A program made the position numbers and the translations under genes. A stretch of 64,000 nt of DNA from Dipylidium caninum (taxonomy: Eukaryota; Platyhelminthes; Cestoda; Cyclophyllidea; Dipylidiidae): assembly GCA_017562135.1 (NCBI GenBank), contig QEYB01000629.1, forward strand, positions 372,001-436,000, written 5' to 3'. Below the pieces are notes generated by a model. That model had not been told where the DNA came from, made no database searches, and was given only the letters and a program-made list of their open reading frames with translations. Of the stretch, positions 1-41,900 are shown piece after piece (the first letter of the stretch is position 1; each line of letters starts with the position of its first letter).

Positions 1-1789
1 TTGTGGTGATGTGGGTATTGGAATGCATAGTTACTTGACTAACTACTCATTTCTCCGCATTTCTCTCATTGTTAATTTCTTATTGCTGCGTCATTTTGAA
101 GAGAATTTGTCTTTTAAAGTTTATTAAATACTCCATCTTTGGGCGACTTCGCATTTTACCAACATAGATTTCTTTTTTGCCCCCCAATTCCTTTCATTTG
201 GGCTCAGAACTTACGTTTGGATTAAAAAACCCGATATCCGATGTCTTCTAGACGCCAATATTTCTTATTTTTTTTCCCACCATTTACTATCTGTTGTTTG
301 CATTAAATTTATCGAAAAGGTGAAGGGATGCCGTTGCGGAGTGGTGCAAAAATTATTTCCAAACCCATGATCCTGGCAGATCACGCTTCTGCTGTAGCTT
401 ATCATTGCCATTTGTCTTACCTTAGTCTCGTGTTTCATTCGTCTTTCGTATCTTACTTCCTTAACACTTCACTCCTCTTGAAATTTCACCCTTCATCAGA
501 AGAAATGCTAATCTCCTAGGCGTACATCTTCACCATCCCCATGTGGAGTCTAAGAAGCAGAGATCAAAGCTACATGAACAACGTAATTAGGGAGGTCGTT
601 CACAGTCACTACGAGAATTGAGTTCTTTCCTTTTCTCAAAATTAATTTTCATTTCGTCAACTGGAAGTTTTATGCGCGAATGCACTTCGGTATGGCGAGG
701 TCTTGAAGAAGGACAGTTGTAGAAGTGCTCAATTGTAGAAAACCTTTAATTTCTCCTTACCCAATTAGACTGGCAGGTGACTATTATACGTGCATTTAAG
801 GAAATGGTGAGTATTTCGGCTACTTACCTGTGTAATTTTACACAAATGACATAATAATAGAACTAATTTTGTTCAATTCGACAGCGACGACTACTTCTTA
901 CTGCAAATGCGATGTAAAAATTTGTGTGGTTAATTAGGGTTTATTTGTTGCTTCTTACTGAAGATTTCTAGTGATGGTAGGCTTTAATGTTAGAACGGTA
1001 GTGTTTTGGCGGGTTTCACTTCTCCACTCTTTTTATTTATGGTTCTCATGACATTGGGGAGGCATTTGAGGTCTCTAGCATAGGCCACCAGTCTCATCTT
1101 GCCATAGTTTATTTCCCATTCCATGTTCTAACACAATGCGTTTCGGTATGCCTCTGTGTATATGGTGGTTTTATGTTTCCAGTTCTTTTTTGGAGAATCG
1201 TCAACAAAACAGCCAATTTCGCGACTAAAAATCCAAATGCCGCGTCATGAAGATGGCACAGTTCTCTTCCCTTAACTACAAAAATGGATTCCGCTGTTTT
1301 ACTTTATTTGCCGTATCTGGGTGTCTGTTCACTTAACATAACCTCGGACGCTTGCGAAGTTTGCCAGTTTATTTAATTTAAAAAGTGTTTTACTGTTGGA
1401 ATTATCTAAATTTCATCGATTCATCTCCATTTGAGTACTTCAAGAGATAATTTGTGGGCAAATTGTTTGGAATATGGCAGTATCAAACAGCCTTAGTAAG
1501 GTAAACTTCATTAACAGGGCCTTCACAAAATTTGACTAGTAGTTGTGGATAGTTAAGCTTTGAGATGGCGAGACAATCTTTAATTACGTAAGCATAGCAC
1601 CAAGAGGCACGTTTCACTTGTACAATTTTCTACTTCTCTGAAATAAAATAATTTACATCGGTCGGGCCGTTTCATTTACATTTGTGCCATGTGTGGGGTG
1701 CATAGACAGATGTTAAATAATTGTATGGAATAATTACCTTTTGTCTTCGACAAACCCTAGGCTATAAGATTTTACGCAATTCTTTGTAG
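1..1789. other. No gene recognised; presumed upstream intron of the ABCC gene
   Basis: I find no exon I can support here. Subfamily-C transporters of the MRP1 type carry an N-terminal five-helix domain (TMD0) and the first part of linker L0 ahead of the segment seen from 1790 on. I looked for hydrophobic exons or the conserved start of L0 and did not recognise any, so those exons either lie before the window or the protein is a short form without TMD0. The sequence is AT-rich with stops in all frames. Confidence 0.5.
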
Positions 1790-31264
<29,475 letters not shown>

Positions 31265-31424
31265 CAAACGTTTTGTTTCTTTTAAATCCTGTGCTTATTA
31301 CTATTTTTACCATCTCCACAATGTGCTCCTTTGTGTAGGAGCCTTTTCACTCGGTTCACTATCCATTGAGCACCTAAAAATACATGCTAGACAATGTTTA
31401 ATTGGTCTGCATTTCAAAAGTGTG

Positions 31425-31430
31425 AATAAA
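31425..31430 (+). terminator. Poly(A) signal of the ABCC gene
   Basis: Canonical AATAAA about 160 nt after the ABCC stop codon, the first in that 3' flank. Position and sequence fit cleavage and polyadenylation soon after. Confidence 0.5.
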
Positions 31431-33430
31431 TGGCGCTGTTGTGAGAACCGCCATAGAACAATTAGGGGCACAAACACGCTGGTCGAATGAGTTTACTGAG
31501 GCTCATACAATGTAGCCGTGCTGCCGGTTGGGAAAATCATTATTTAGCCTCTGGAGGCAAAGAATTCTTACCCTTCGCAGGACATGAAGGTTTTGAGTAA
31601 TTCAACGGCAAAAGGAACAGAACCGAGAGTCTTTCCCTATATCGTACTTCTGGACGCTACTGATGCATTAGTCCAGATTTAAATGTTAACCCATGAAGAC
31701 TGGCACAAGTCACCAAAATCCGGTGGCTGTTCACTCGTGATTCCTACTGCTTACGCGTGTTAGACGGCGTCGTATTAAAAAGCAGCGAGTGGTTGTTGTA
31801 CAGCTCGCTTTAATTGACTCAATCTCAGGCGTCTGGTCCGCAGTTTGCTCACCGATGTTGCCCTTCCAGTCTTTGTGAGCGATTTCTGTCATTGTAACAT
31901 TACCTGATTTACCATGAGCCAAGGGGTGGCTCCAGGTGTTGTGTTAGAAAAAATGCAAAGCGGAACTAATTAAAATGCAGAAGGTTCAAACTTGGTGAAC
32001 TCTGCTAAGTCAACCATATGGGGCCCAAATATCTTTCAGCAGGCATTTCCCTATGCTAGCGCACAGTGCAATGAGCTACGAATGAGAGAAGTGTTTGACA
32101 AATTCATGCTTCCATAATCTTAAATCTGTATTTCACCTTATGAAACACACGTTATGCGTTTAATCCACTTACAAATAGCGGTACGTTCGCCGCGAAAGAC
32201 TAGGTATCTTATCGTTTTCAAAGTTGCTCTTAGGTTGCCAGACGAAAGTTGGATTAGACGGATCCGATGCGGTCCTTTGACCGATGCTCCCACGATCCAT
32301 AATACGCAGTGTGCAAAGCACCACAAATCCTCATAACTAGTCGTCGGCATACATGACGAAGAAATCATCGTGAAGAAGCCAAGTTTGGGATACAATCGAG
32401 CTTGAACACGATGATTAGTGCATTGCAATGATAAGGCGAATTTCGTATGCCGTGGCTCGAAACACACAAATTAATAGTATTTTGAAAAATTAAGTGCACT
32501 TGGTTACGCTTTTTTAAGCGCTTGCGTGACTATCTATCTCAGAGTAGAGACACGCTTTGCTAAATATTTTACAATTCTCTTTGGTGCATTCAAAAATATT
32601 GTTTGCAAATACCAAAATTTTTTTAAACTGACTTGATAATCATGCCATAGTGATTTGGTCGCTGCAGCCAATCATCGTGCGAATCTCCTGCCATTTTTCG
32701 GTTTGTTCGCGTTGATTCTGAGCTCACGCGAGTTTCCTTGTTTTAGGCGCTTCATATTTTTGAGTTCTGATTAGGTAATTCTTCGTTTGCATGAAATAAT
32801 TGCTTATGAGGCGTCCGTTATTCTGGTTTTCTTTCTTTGGGTTAACCAACTACTCGCCACGATATTTGATTTTTCTGCCATTTTTTGCCAACAAGGCTCG
32901 TTGGGCTCCTATTAACCGGCTAGATTATATTTGCGAACGCAATCTTTCGTCACAGTTAAGTTACATTGTGTGTGCTCTATCTTGAACATTTCTTTTGGTT
33001 CTCTGTATGTCGTAAAACGCTTATTTCTTCCTAATTCTAAATCAGTACACGTTTTCTAAGTTGTAATGCTATATTTGCTGTAATCACTAAACGTCCTAGT
33101 GACAGTGGCCCCCAGAACTACGTCAATTAAACGTTTGTCACCGGCGTTCGTCGTGCTTTCTCTCGAGGTCATAATTTTGGCAAATTTGTTATATGCTTGA
33201 TTTTCACATAAGTTTTTCTCTTATTTTCTTGTGTAACTTGCTTGAATTTGGCAGTATTTTTATGCGTGTAAGAAGTCTTGTGATTTGCTGCTAAAATTAA
33301 CAGTAGTGTATAGTGAATAGTATCATTCTACATATACAGGCCATCTCAAATCTAATTTTTGCGGTCATTTCTATTTCGATGCGATTTGGTTCATTTTTTC
33401 GTCTTGACAGAAATTGCGTGGCGATCAAGA
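31431..33430. other. Intergenic region between ABCC and ADRM1; no gene recognised
   Basis: AT-rich sequence with short open frames on both strands (for example minus 32138-32467) whose composition and residues do not suggest a known protein. It must contain the ADRM1 promoter. A pyrimidine-rich AG (ending gacag at about 33410) lies about 20 nt before the ADRM1 start and may be a 5'-UTR intron acceptor or a spliced-leader site. Confidence 0.5.
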
Positions 33431-36400
33431 ATGAGTACTGGACTTTTCGATCGCCAACCGCCCAGACCCCAGGCACGTCCACTGCTTCAATTTAAGGCAG
33501 GCAAAATGACTATGAAGGCAGACAATAGCGTTCACGCAGATGCACGCAAGGGTTGTGCCTACCTGTACCAGGCCCCCGGCGACTATAGTGTGCATTTCTG
33601 TTGGTTCGACAGGCGTACTGGTCTAATTGAGGAGAACTTTGTCCTGGTGCCGCGGGAGGCCGAGTTCAAACCCGTTCCGCAGTGCAAGTCAGGTCGGGTG
33701 TTTGTGCTAAAGTTGAACGCACCGCAACGGCGTTTTTTCTTGTGGATGCAAGAACCGAACTCCAGCAATGATGCACAAATCTGCGAAACGGTCAATAAGT
33801 TTATCAATACCCCACCAGCGCCTATTGGGAGCTCAGTCAGTGGAGGGTTGGTTTCCTCTCGCTCTGCTGGACGTATGGCCGACTTCTTCAGTGGCATGCG
33901 TGGCCTCTCCGGTATGAATCAGAACGATTTGCTCACTCTTTTCTCCATGGGTATGGGATTTGGGATCCCGCCTGATGGTGAAAGGTACGTACCTTTCTTT
34001 TGCTTCGGTAAAACCGCTATTATTAGTGACTTTGTAAACCTCCGTTTGATAAAAGCTATTTTGTTTACATTGATTGATACTCTGGTGCCCATTTAACTTC
34101 TCTCAGGTCGGTTTTACGTGTATATAGCAGCTATTATTTAATCTAAAGTCCTGTAATGTGAACTAATTTCTTTTGTCGGAAATATTGGTGTGAGCGTAGG
34201 TTTTTTATGACGTGTTTTCCCTCAAGCAGGCTGTGTTCCTGCAGTTATTCCATCGCCTTGTGGGGCCTCACATTGACATATAATATGAATTGTGGGTTGT
34301 TTTGTAATAATTCCGAAATGCTTTCGGTCATATTTTGGCTACATGCCTTTTTGATAGACGTCAACTTCTTTGCCGGTGGCTTTAAGTGCTCTACCTATCT
34401 TAAAGCCTCAAGTTGGTATTGCGACTTGCGTTTCACAAAAGTCACGGCTTGTCTTCGATTTTTTATAATCCAAAAAGCCGTACAACTTTTTGTCTTAATT
34501 TTTTAAGTTCTTGTGATTGCATATCTTTCCGATGCGGTATAGCCTTTAGCGGACCTATGAATATCTGTTTATGTCATCTCAAACCATAATAGGGAAGTAA
34601 GGTTTCGGAATAATTTTGAATGTGGTTGGGTAATTCTCTCTTAATCTGCAAGTCATTCATTCCGTTTACGGCGTGTTTAATCCACTTTTATCCCGGTGTT
34701 ATAAACCATCCATTCGGTGTCGAAGCCTCTAAATTTGTGTGCGTTTCATTTTAAAAATTATGCTGTTCTACCACTCACGCCTGCATTGATAACTGGATCC
34801 TCATCTTTTTATTAGTGTAATTGATTTTTCTATGGATCAAAACGTGTCTGATTAAAAGGCTCTTGAAAGGTGCCAATCACCGACAGCATCACACTTTCGT
34901 AGTGGCGAAGAACTTCTCATGAATGTAGATTGAAACTCGTGGATAGTCATCTTGCGGCTTCCGAGTTGTGATTGTATAACTTAAAATTTGTACAATACGC
35001 AGATCTCGTATAGTTCAACTTGCTCTCAATGTGGGGGAGTTAATGGTTATAAACTTATTTTTCTCATGGGCGGAAAGTAGGAAATTTATATTGTGCCTTG
35101 TGTTTTTTCATCGACCGTTGAATCTGATTCGATTACTTTTGAAATTTACTTATTTGGCAGTTCGACCCAGGCGCTGCCAGTACCAACAGGTCGACTTCCC
35201 GTATCTAGTCGAGTGGAGGCACCTGCCATGCACACCGCTTCCTCTAGTTCTGTTCCCACATCCGCCTCTGTCCCCGCTGCCGCCTTCGTCTCATCCTCCT
35301 CCTCCTCGTCCATTGCGGACAAACATGTGAGTCACTGGTATTCTCCTCGGAGCCTGAACTAGGCGCTGTACTTTGTTGTAATGTTCTTAAAACCGCCTTT
35401 TGTTCGCTCCGTAGGGCAAACTCCGGCTCGAAGACCTTCATTCCATTCTTTCCAACATCCACTCGACAGCCGTTTCTGACCGTGAGTGCTCACTATTATG
35501 TGTCATTCTTAATTTTTGTGTTGGTCTTTTATCATCCGGTAATTTTCATAAAATACTTTGCACAGTGCTAGCAATTCACCATCGAAAGTTGATTCGTAAT
35601 TCGTGTTTTGATTTTCTCCTACTGCTATGGATTGCATTTCCTCAATCTGCTCCTATCATCTACTTCAGTGATTGATGTAAATGATATGAAGTCTACTAGA
35701 ATCTACGATTTTTACATTGGCGAAGCTTGAAGAGTTAGTGGGTCCTTCAAATGACATTTCATCACTATTTACAAATGTTTTCTAGGTGATCTCTTCACTA
35801 CGATTTTGATCTTTGAAGTGGGTTTCGTGCCTTTTAATTCCGCAACGGTTCAGCAGAAACACCGATTGAACGGCTTCATTTATCTCTACTTAGCTTTAAT
35901 TAATCTCTAACTGGTGACGAGTTCCGACTTACTTTCATCTCAGAAAGTTGTTCAAAAATTGTGTTTATAATATGATCGAAATCAAACTAGGCCTGATTAT
36001 TCAGCCTACTTCGCCTACGTTATCTCGCGAATTTGGATGCATCACCAGGGCTGCCATTGTGCAATCTGCTCAGTGCTAATCCTGGTTCAGTTAGGGAGCT
36101 TGGGGGTTTGTGAGTTTCATGTGTGGATGTGCGGCTTTCTCATGTTCTCTGCCCATTGCGAATTTTCGTAAGCCTAACATCCAGACCGATTCCATATGCG
36201 ACAATTGTAACCTACCTCTTCTGTTAACATATTTGCAGTTTGAATTCGTCAAGATTGGACTTGCTGTCAATACTTGTTGTTTATTATAAAACAACAACAA
36301 CCATTGGTTTTCCTCTCTCACTTTATTTGGATTCGCTATTGAAAGCAAAATTGGCGCAATATTCTCTCGTGGTACCACTACTACCGATATTTCGCTTAAT

Positions 36401-38190
36401 TGGCTTAAAACGCTTTATTTATTGTCGAAATCGTCACTTGTCACGCAATCCAAACACGCCGCAACATCTATCCCAATGGCCGTATGATGAATCTAATGGC
36501 AATCATATGGATACGATATTGTTCACTAGTAGAACTTCCTCATGCAAGTCATTTTCCGATCCTAAATTGCTCAAATTACTAATCTGGTGCGCGCGCGTAT
36601 TATCCGCATTGGGTATTATTTTTTTTATTTCTTGTTCCAAATATTAAAATCCTGTTGAAATTCCCTCGGTCTTAACATTATTGAGAACTTAATGACGTGA
36701 ACCACCGAGGAGCGTTAAAGTGGTAAGTCGCTTAGCCCGGTGACCACGATATCATGATTGACCGGACGTATCCATTTGTTTGGCCTTGATATACCTATAC
36801 TTAATTTGCGGTTGGAAAAGACCTGCAATTATCATTGGACCATTGGGAAGTAAAGTTCACCGAGATCGAGGAATCGGGACAAAGATGCGTAGTTGAGCGC
36901 AGGGCGATACCTTGTCTCTGGTGCTTAAAAGTCGGTTTAACTTCTCTGGTCCTACCATTTATCATCCAGAATCTGAAGGAACCATCGACTTGACTCAGGG
37001 TCTGAATGTTGAGAATCTGCGAGAAATGATGGAAAGAGATCCAGCGGTGGCCGAACGTCTGGCTACTTACCTTCCACCCGTTGACCCCGAGGATCATCAA
37101 CCCTCTCCCAGTCAAGCCGTTATCGGCAATCTCCGCTCTCCTCAATTTAAGTTTGCGCTCAAGGTTAGCCAAAGATCATTTTTGCTATCGTTTAATTTGA
37201 TATGACTAACGCAAGTATGTCGGATGTGGAGCATATAACAACCTTTTTTTAATAGAGTTAATTGGTTTCAAGTCATGATTTTTTTTATCTTGGCCTTTGA
37301 CTTATTGGGGAGAGTTCATATGTGAAGGTGACTGTGAAGATATTTCGTGACTTGGTATGCAGAGTCATGACTGAATCTGTTCCACCAGTTTGGAGCTCGG
37401 TTCGTACTAAATCTTTGGGTATCAAACGCCATTTTATATCACCATTACTATTCTGCTTAACATTGCACCTTACAAAGGATTATCTCTCTTTGTGGTCTAT
37501 TTGACTTGGTATTCATGTGCCTCTTCCATTCAGTAATGAGTTGACCAGATGAGTACACATCGTTGGCGTATTAAGGGCCTAAGCGGGGACTTTGCGAAAA
37601 TTCGGCTTTATTCATTGAAACTGGACATGAATTGCCCGCAAATTAGAATTGAGTACTTTTTTAATGGTACACGAATCAAATGTGGAAGAGATCTCAGCTT
37701 GGACTCTCACGTGCGTGTGGTAAATTCCACTCTTGTGCAAGTCTGTCTGGTGTTCGGTCTAGCTTGCTGACATCTAGTGTTTTGGGTGCAGCTAAAACTG
37801 CTTTAGCGCTGTGAGAGAGTCATTTAATCATCTCCTGAACGGTGGTTTTTCCAACTTTTTCCTTTTAGTCATTTTCTGAAGCCTTCCTGTCGGGTCAGTT
37901 GGGCCCGGCGCTTTCCCAATTCGGTTTTGATGATGATGTCGTTAATTCAGCCAGCACTGGAGGTGGGTTCTTAAATACAAAGATTTAAACCTCATTTAGT
38001 CTTGTCCAACCGGCTTGTGCTTCTTTCAGACTTGGAAAAGTTTGCCTCGGCGATGCAGAGGTCGTTAGGCATCGAGAAAAGGCGCCCTGAAACCTCATCG
38101 GAAGAAAAGGCAGTAAAGACGAAAGACAGTGATGGTGGTGATGAGGATAAAGATAACGAAGGAGACTCAGAAAAAATGGACACAACTTAA
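33431..38190 (+). CDS. ADRM1: Proteasomal ubiquitin receptor ADRM1/Rpn13
   Basis: Rpn13 is a ubiquitin receptor of the 26S proteasome lid/base and recruits the deubiquitinase UCH37. Exons: 33431-33984, 35161-35326, 35415-35481, 36970-37163, 37869-37962, 38030-38190, all in phase, giving 411 aa (human 407). Residues about 15-125 form the Pru domain: LQFKAGKM, KGCAYLYQ, DYSVHFCWFDR, PQCKSGRVFVLK and FFLWMQEP match the human protein closely. A Ser/Ala/Pro-rich linker (about 185-240) follows, then the DEUBAD domain (about 242-365; LEDLHSIL, RLATYLPP, SPQFKFALK, LSGQLGPALSQFGF) that binds UCH37. The tail is acidic and lysine-rich. The start ATG is chosen because the family begins just before FKAGKM; an upstream open frame is discussed under rejected items. 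Confidence 0.96.
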
Positions 38191-38514
38191 ATGAGAAGTG
38201 GATCCTTCCTCCGTTTTCGCCCCTCCGCTCCCATTTGAAAGTGTCAGAACTCGCCTTTTTCACGATCATTTGAGCCACATCGTCGATCCTCCTTATGTTA
38301 AGATGACCAGATTGCGTACTGTTTTGTGATGCTTCCCTCTGCCTGCCGTCTTGTCATTCATTTGCCTTTTTTGGGCGCATAGTGAGGTGGCGCTTTGCTT
38401 GTCTACGTGCCTCTTGTATCGGCCTCTGGCATTCTTTTTCTCGGCTTCTCCGTTATTATCTCCCTTTGTCGGACGCTGCGTGCCGGTATGCTAGCTACTA
38501 AACGTTACGGGTTT

Positions 38515-38712
38515 CAGCGATGGTAGTGGCGGGTAAGGGGGGGTGGGTCGGTGACGTCGTATCGGTTGAGGATCGTGGGGCTGGGTCGGTTGGCTTCGGG
38601 TGGGGAGTGGTGGTGATGTTTTCTGGAGCAGGTGTGTTATCAGGAGGGGTGGCCTGGGACGTGTTCGGGATGCGTGTTGGGGCGGGGAGGCTTCGGGTTT
38701 GGTGTTCACGGC
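38515..38712 (+). other. G-rich, strand-asymmetric block between ADRM1 and MAK-like gene
   Basis: About 200 bp in which the + strand is dominated by G and T with many G runs (gggggggtggg, ggggctggg, gggtgggg, ggggcgggg) and very few C runs. It lies 330-520 nt after the ADRM1 stop and 250-450 nt before the MAK-like start. Both strands carry open frames through it, but the predicted peptides are only low-complexity Gly/Val or Pro/Thr sequence, so I do not call a gene. Several G runs are spaced suitably for G-quadruplexes in the RNA-like strand. The rest of 38191-38960 shows nothing else. Confidence 0.6.
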
Positions 38713-38960
38713 CTGGATATTGGCACCATATTCTTGAAATGTAGATGAAAGAGACGTGGGTGGTGTGGGTCACCAATCGACCGAAAGTAACAAATAACGG
38801 CAAGATAAACTGAAATCGGGTCATAAGGCACGAAATTTCGTAGAATTTTTTAGTTGGTGTCACGGGCTGATATACACCGCAATGACCTTGTGGACAGATC
38901 ACCTGTATGTAGAATTGTTCCGTTTTCTGACGTCAAGATGTATGTGTACAGATAGGCGAT

Positions 38961-41900
38961 ATGGATCGTTACCACTTAACGCGTCAATTAGGGGACGGTA
39001 CGTATGGGTGTGTCTTGTTAGCTACTTCTCTTGACACGAGGGAGAAATTTGCCATTAAAAAGTAACACATCCTTGTCATTGCAATGTACCTGTTTAGAAT
39101 GAAGAAAAAGTATCATTCATGGTCCGAGTGTTTGAGTCTTCGAGAACTTAAGGTATTTCGGATTATTACTTCTAACCCTCTGTTTTAATGCATTTTTCGG
39201 CTTAACCACATGTCTGGAGATTACTAAACAAATAAACAGATGTCTTCTAATGTTAAGTACAATGCATATAACAACGTTTGCGACTTTTGCCAATTTAAGT
39301 GTTTGTCTTTCCATTAAAGACCCTGAAGCGTCTTGAACACCCATGTATAATAAAATTGAAAGAAGTCATTCGTGAAAAGGATGAACTCTTCTTTGTATTT
39401 GAGTATATGAAAGAGAATTTGTATGAAATGATGAAACGCAGGTGTCTATTAAAGTTCTCGTTATTCATTTCTGGCCTTGGTTATGTATTGTGCTTCATAT
39501 AATTTGTTCTATAAGATCATCGCACTTACCTTATGGCAAAAGTATTTTTCAGGAAAAAGTTGTTCTCCGAAGACGCAGTTCGTAAAATTACTCGACAAGT
39601 CTTGGATGGACTTGCGTATATGCATAAACAAGGTATACCTTTATGGCTTTTTCTAAGACTGAGAGGTTTCTTCTTTGTTGCGCGGTAGCTCAAACGCCCA
39701 GTTGCCTTGAACTTTTGGATCTATGCAATCGCCTTACCTTTATAACGGTAAAGGGATTCTTTTCAAGGTTATTTTCATCGTGATCTGAAACCTGAAAACC
39801 TTCTCTGCTGCGGTGTCGATGTTGTCAAGTTAGCTGATTTCGGTTTGGCTCGAGAGATTCGTTCTCAACCTCCTTTTACGGACTACGTGTCCACTCGATG
39901 GTAAGTCTAGAAAACTTTTTCCGGTGATGATTTATAGGTATCGAGCACCCGAAATCCTCCTTCGTTCGCACTCGTACAATTCTCCGATTGATCTGTTCGC
40001 AGTAGGCTGCATAATGGCAGAGCTTTTTACTTTAAAGCCGCTCTTTCCCGGAGACTCGGAAGTCGATATGCTCTTTAAAATTTGCGCTGTTCTCGGCGCT
40101 CCATCTCAGGTATTGTTTTGTCTTCGTTGATTTACCCCCTCATAAGCCCTGGCTACTGCCAAGTATAGCGGTCTGGCAATTTTAGCGAGACTGGCCGGAG
40201 GGTTACAAACTGGCGGGTGCTATGAACTTCAAGTTCCCAAAGTGCTCTCCAATTCGATTGAGCAACATCATCGTCAACGCCAGTGCGGCCGCTCTTCAGC
40301 TGATTGGACAGTTGATCTCATGGAACCCTAAAAAACGACCCACAGCTCGCGCTGCAAGTTATCTTTTTCTATCTGTTATACCTTTTCACCTTATTTTTTG
40401 ACTGCTTTATATGAATACTTCCTATGAATTGAGTTATTGTAAATCAATTAAGTTGTAGACAATTAATCGGCATTCACATGTGCTGACGCCGAGCAAACTT
40501 CACGTATAGTGTTTTTGGCTCCTGGTTCTGCCTTAACTACTCCTCAAACTTATAATATTTTTATCTATTTTAAGGCTTTGAAGAGCAAGTTTTTCGCTAC
40601 TCCGGATGTAGTTATCAGGTCAAATAGCGAGGCAGAGAACATCGCTCCTCCCCGGCCGATGTCTAAGGATGCGGCAAATGTTTTGCCATCCACTCCCGAC
40701 AGATCCTTGTTTGCTAACCACCCTCCCAACATTGAAATTCCTCTTTATCGAAATGGTTTTGAGGATAAGGACAAGAATGGTGAGTGATTTTGGGTTATTT
40801 GTTCTAACTGCTTCCTTGAGTGTCCCACTTTTACGTTACCCATAATGCCATTCTAATTCTAATGCATGTTCAGTTGAGAAATTGAAGTGATAAATTCAAT
40901 TCTTGTAAGATCCTTTCTGCCAAACCTATCAATAATTACTTTCCGTTCTGGCAGTGTTTAAAGAAATGATTTTTTTCACCTCAATCGCCATTGATCAAAT
41001 AAACAGTTTTAGATTTATCAAGGGAATATAATGTTGAAACACGGCGATAAATGGTTCTCTGTAACAACTAGCGATAGGATGTAATACGCTTCCACTCAAA
41101 ATTTTATATTTTGCAGGAATTATTTGCTTTATCTGGTTTATATTCCTCAAGTTTTGCGAGTGCCATAACATGACATTCAAGGAAGTAAAGGGACTTGATT
41201 ATCAATCATATACGTTCTTCTCCGACTTCATTTTTCCTTGTTTTCAGTTTCGGAGTGTGACCATCCCACAGGGGTAGTTGACAACATCGATGGCAGAAAA
41301 GGTGAACAATTTTGGCTCACATCTGAGACACACATACACCAATTCAATGACCACAAGTACAAAAATACAGAAGCAACAGTCGTTGCCTCAAGTGCCACCG
41401 CAACCGTCGACGTCAACTCGGAGCAGCACTTTCGCAACACCCTCTACGGCCGGTGGAACATTGCTGACACCTCTAATGTGGAAGTATGCCCTTGAATCGA
41501 AGCTCATTCTCTTCTGTAGATTGTGATGTTCAACTTCTAATCCACTTAACTTTAAGTTGTTGTCCAATGTGGCATTAATTCTTGAAGGAGGCCTTGAAAA
41601 CATGGAGTTTAAATAACATAACAGTTTACGCATCACCGGTATGAAAGCTAAAACTTTAGATACTGCGGGGTTCTATGAACATTAATTTATTATGTTAATG
41701 TCAAATTACCAGCGCGAGCGATATCATTTATAGGATCCGGAGCCAATGAACGATGCAAAATTTTTTTGTGCAGTAGGGGCTAGTCTATTTCACACCAGAG
41801 GCATTTTGTGCTCTACTCGCCTCCTCTCGGGACATTTCTCTGGAAGCAAATCTTATCTAACGAAAGTAGTGATTTTGCATTGATAGCTAATGCTTTTGCC

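Noticed and set aside
33359..33430. In-frame upstream extension of ADRM1 by 24 codons
   Set aside because: The extension is hydrophobic and unlike any Rpn13 N-terminus, and a splice-like gacag acceptor lies inside it. The family starts just before the FKAGKM segment, so ATG 33431 is kept.
36240..36647. Open frame of 135 codons in the third ADRM1 intron
   Set aside because: Hydrophobic and basic AT-rich residues without motif, no splice pair, located in an intron defined by in-phase flanking exons.
38491..38902. Pro/Thr-rich minus-strand frames of 72 and 134 codons
   Set aside because: They are the reverse side of the G-rich block; the composition alone explains the absence of stops.
40440..40510. 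Extra MAK-like exon starting at acaattaatcgg
   Set aside because: Phase 0 reading is possible but it would break the alignment RPTARA-ALKSKFF to the RPTASQALKHPYF end of the kinase domain, which the direct join 40353/40575 gives exactly.
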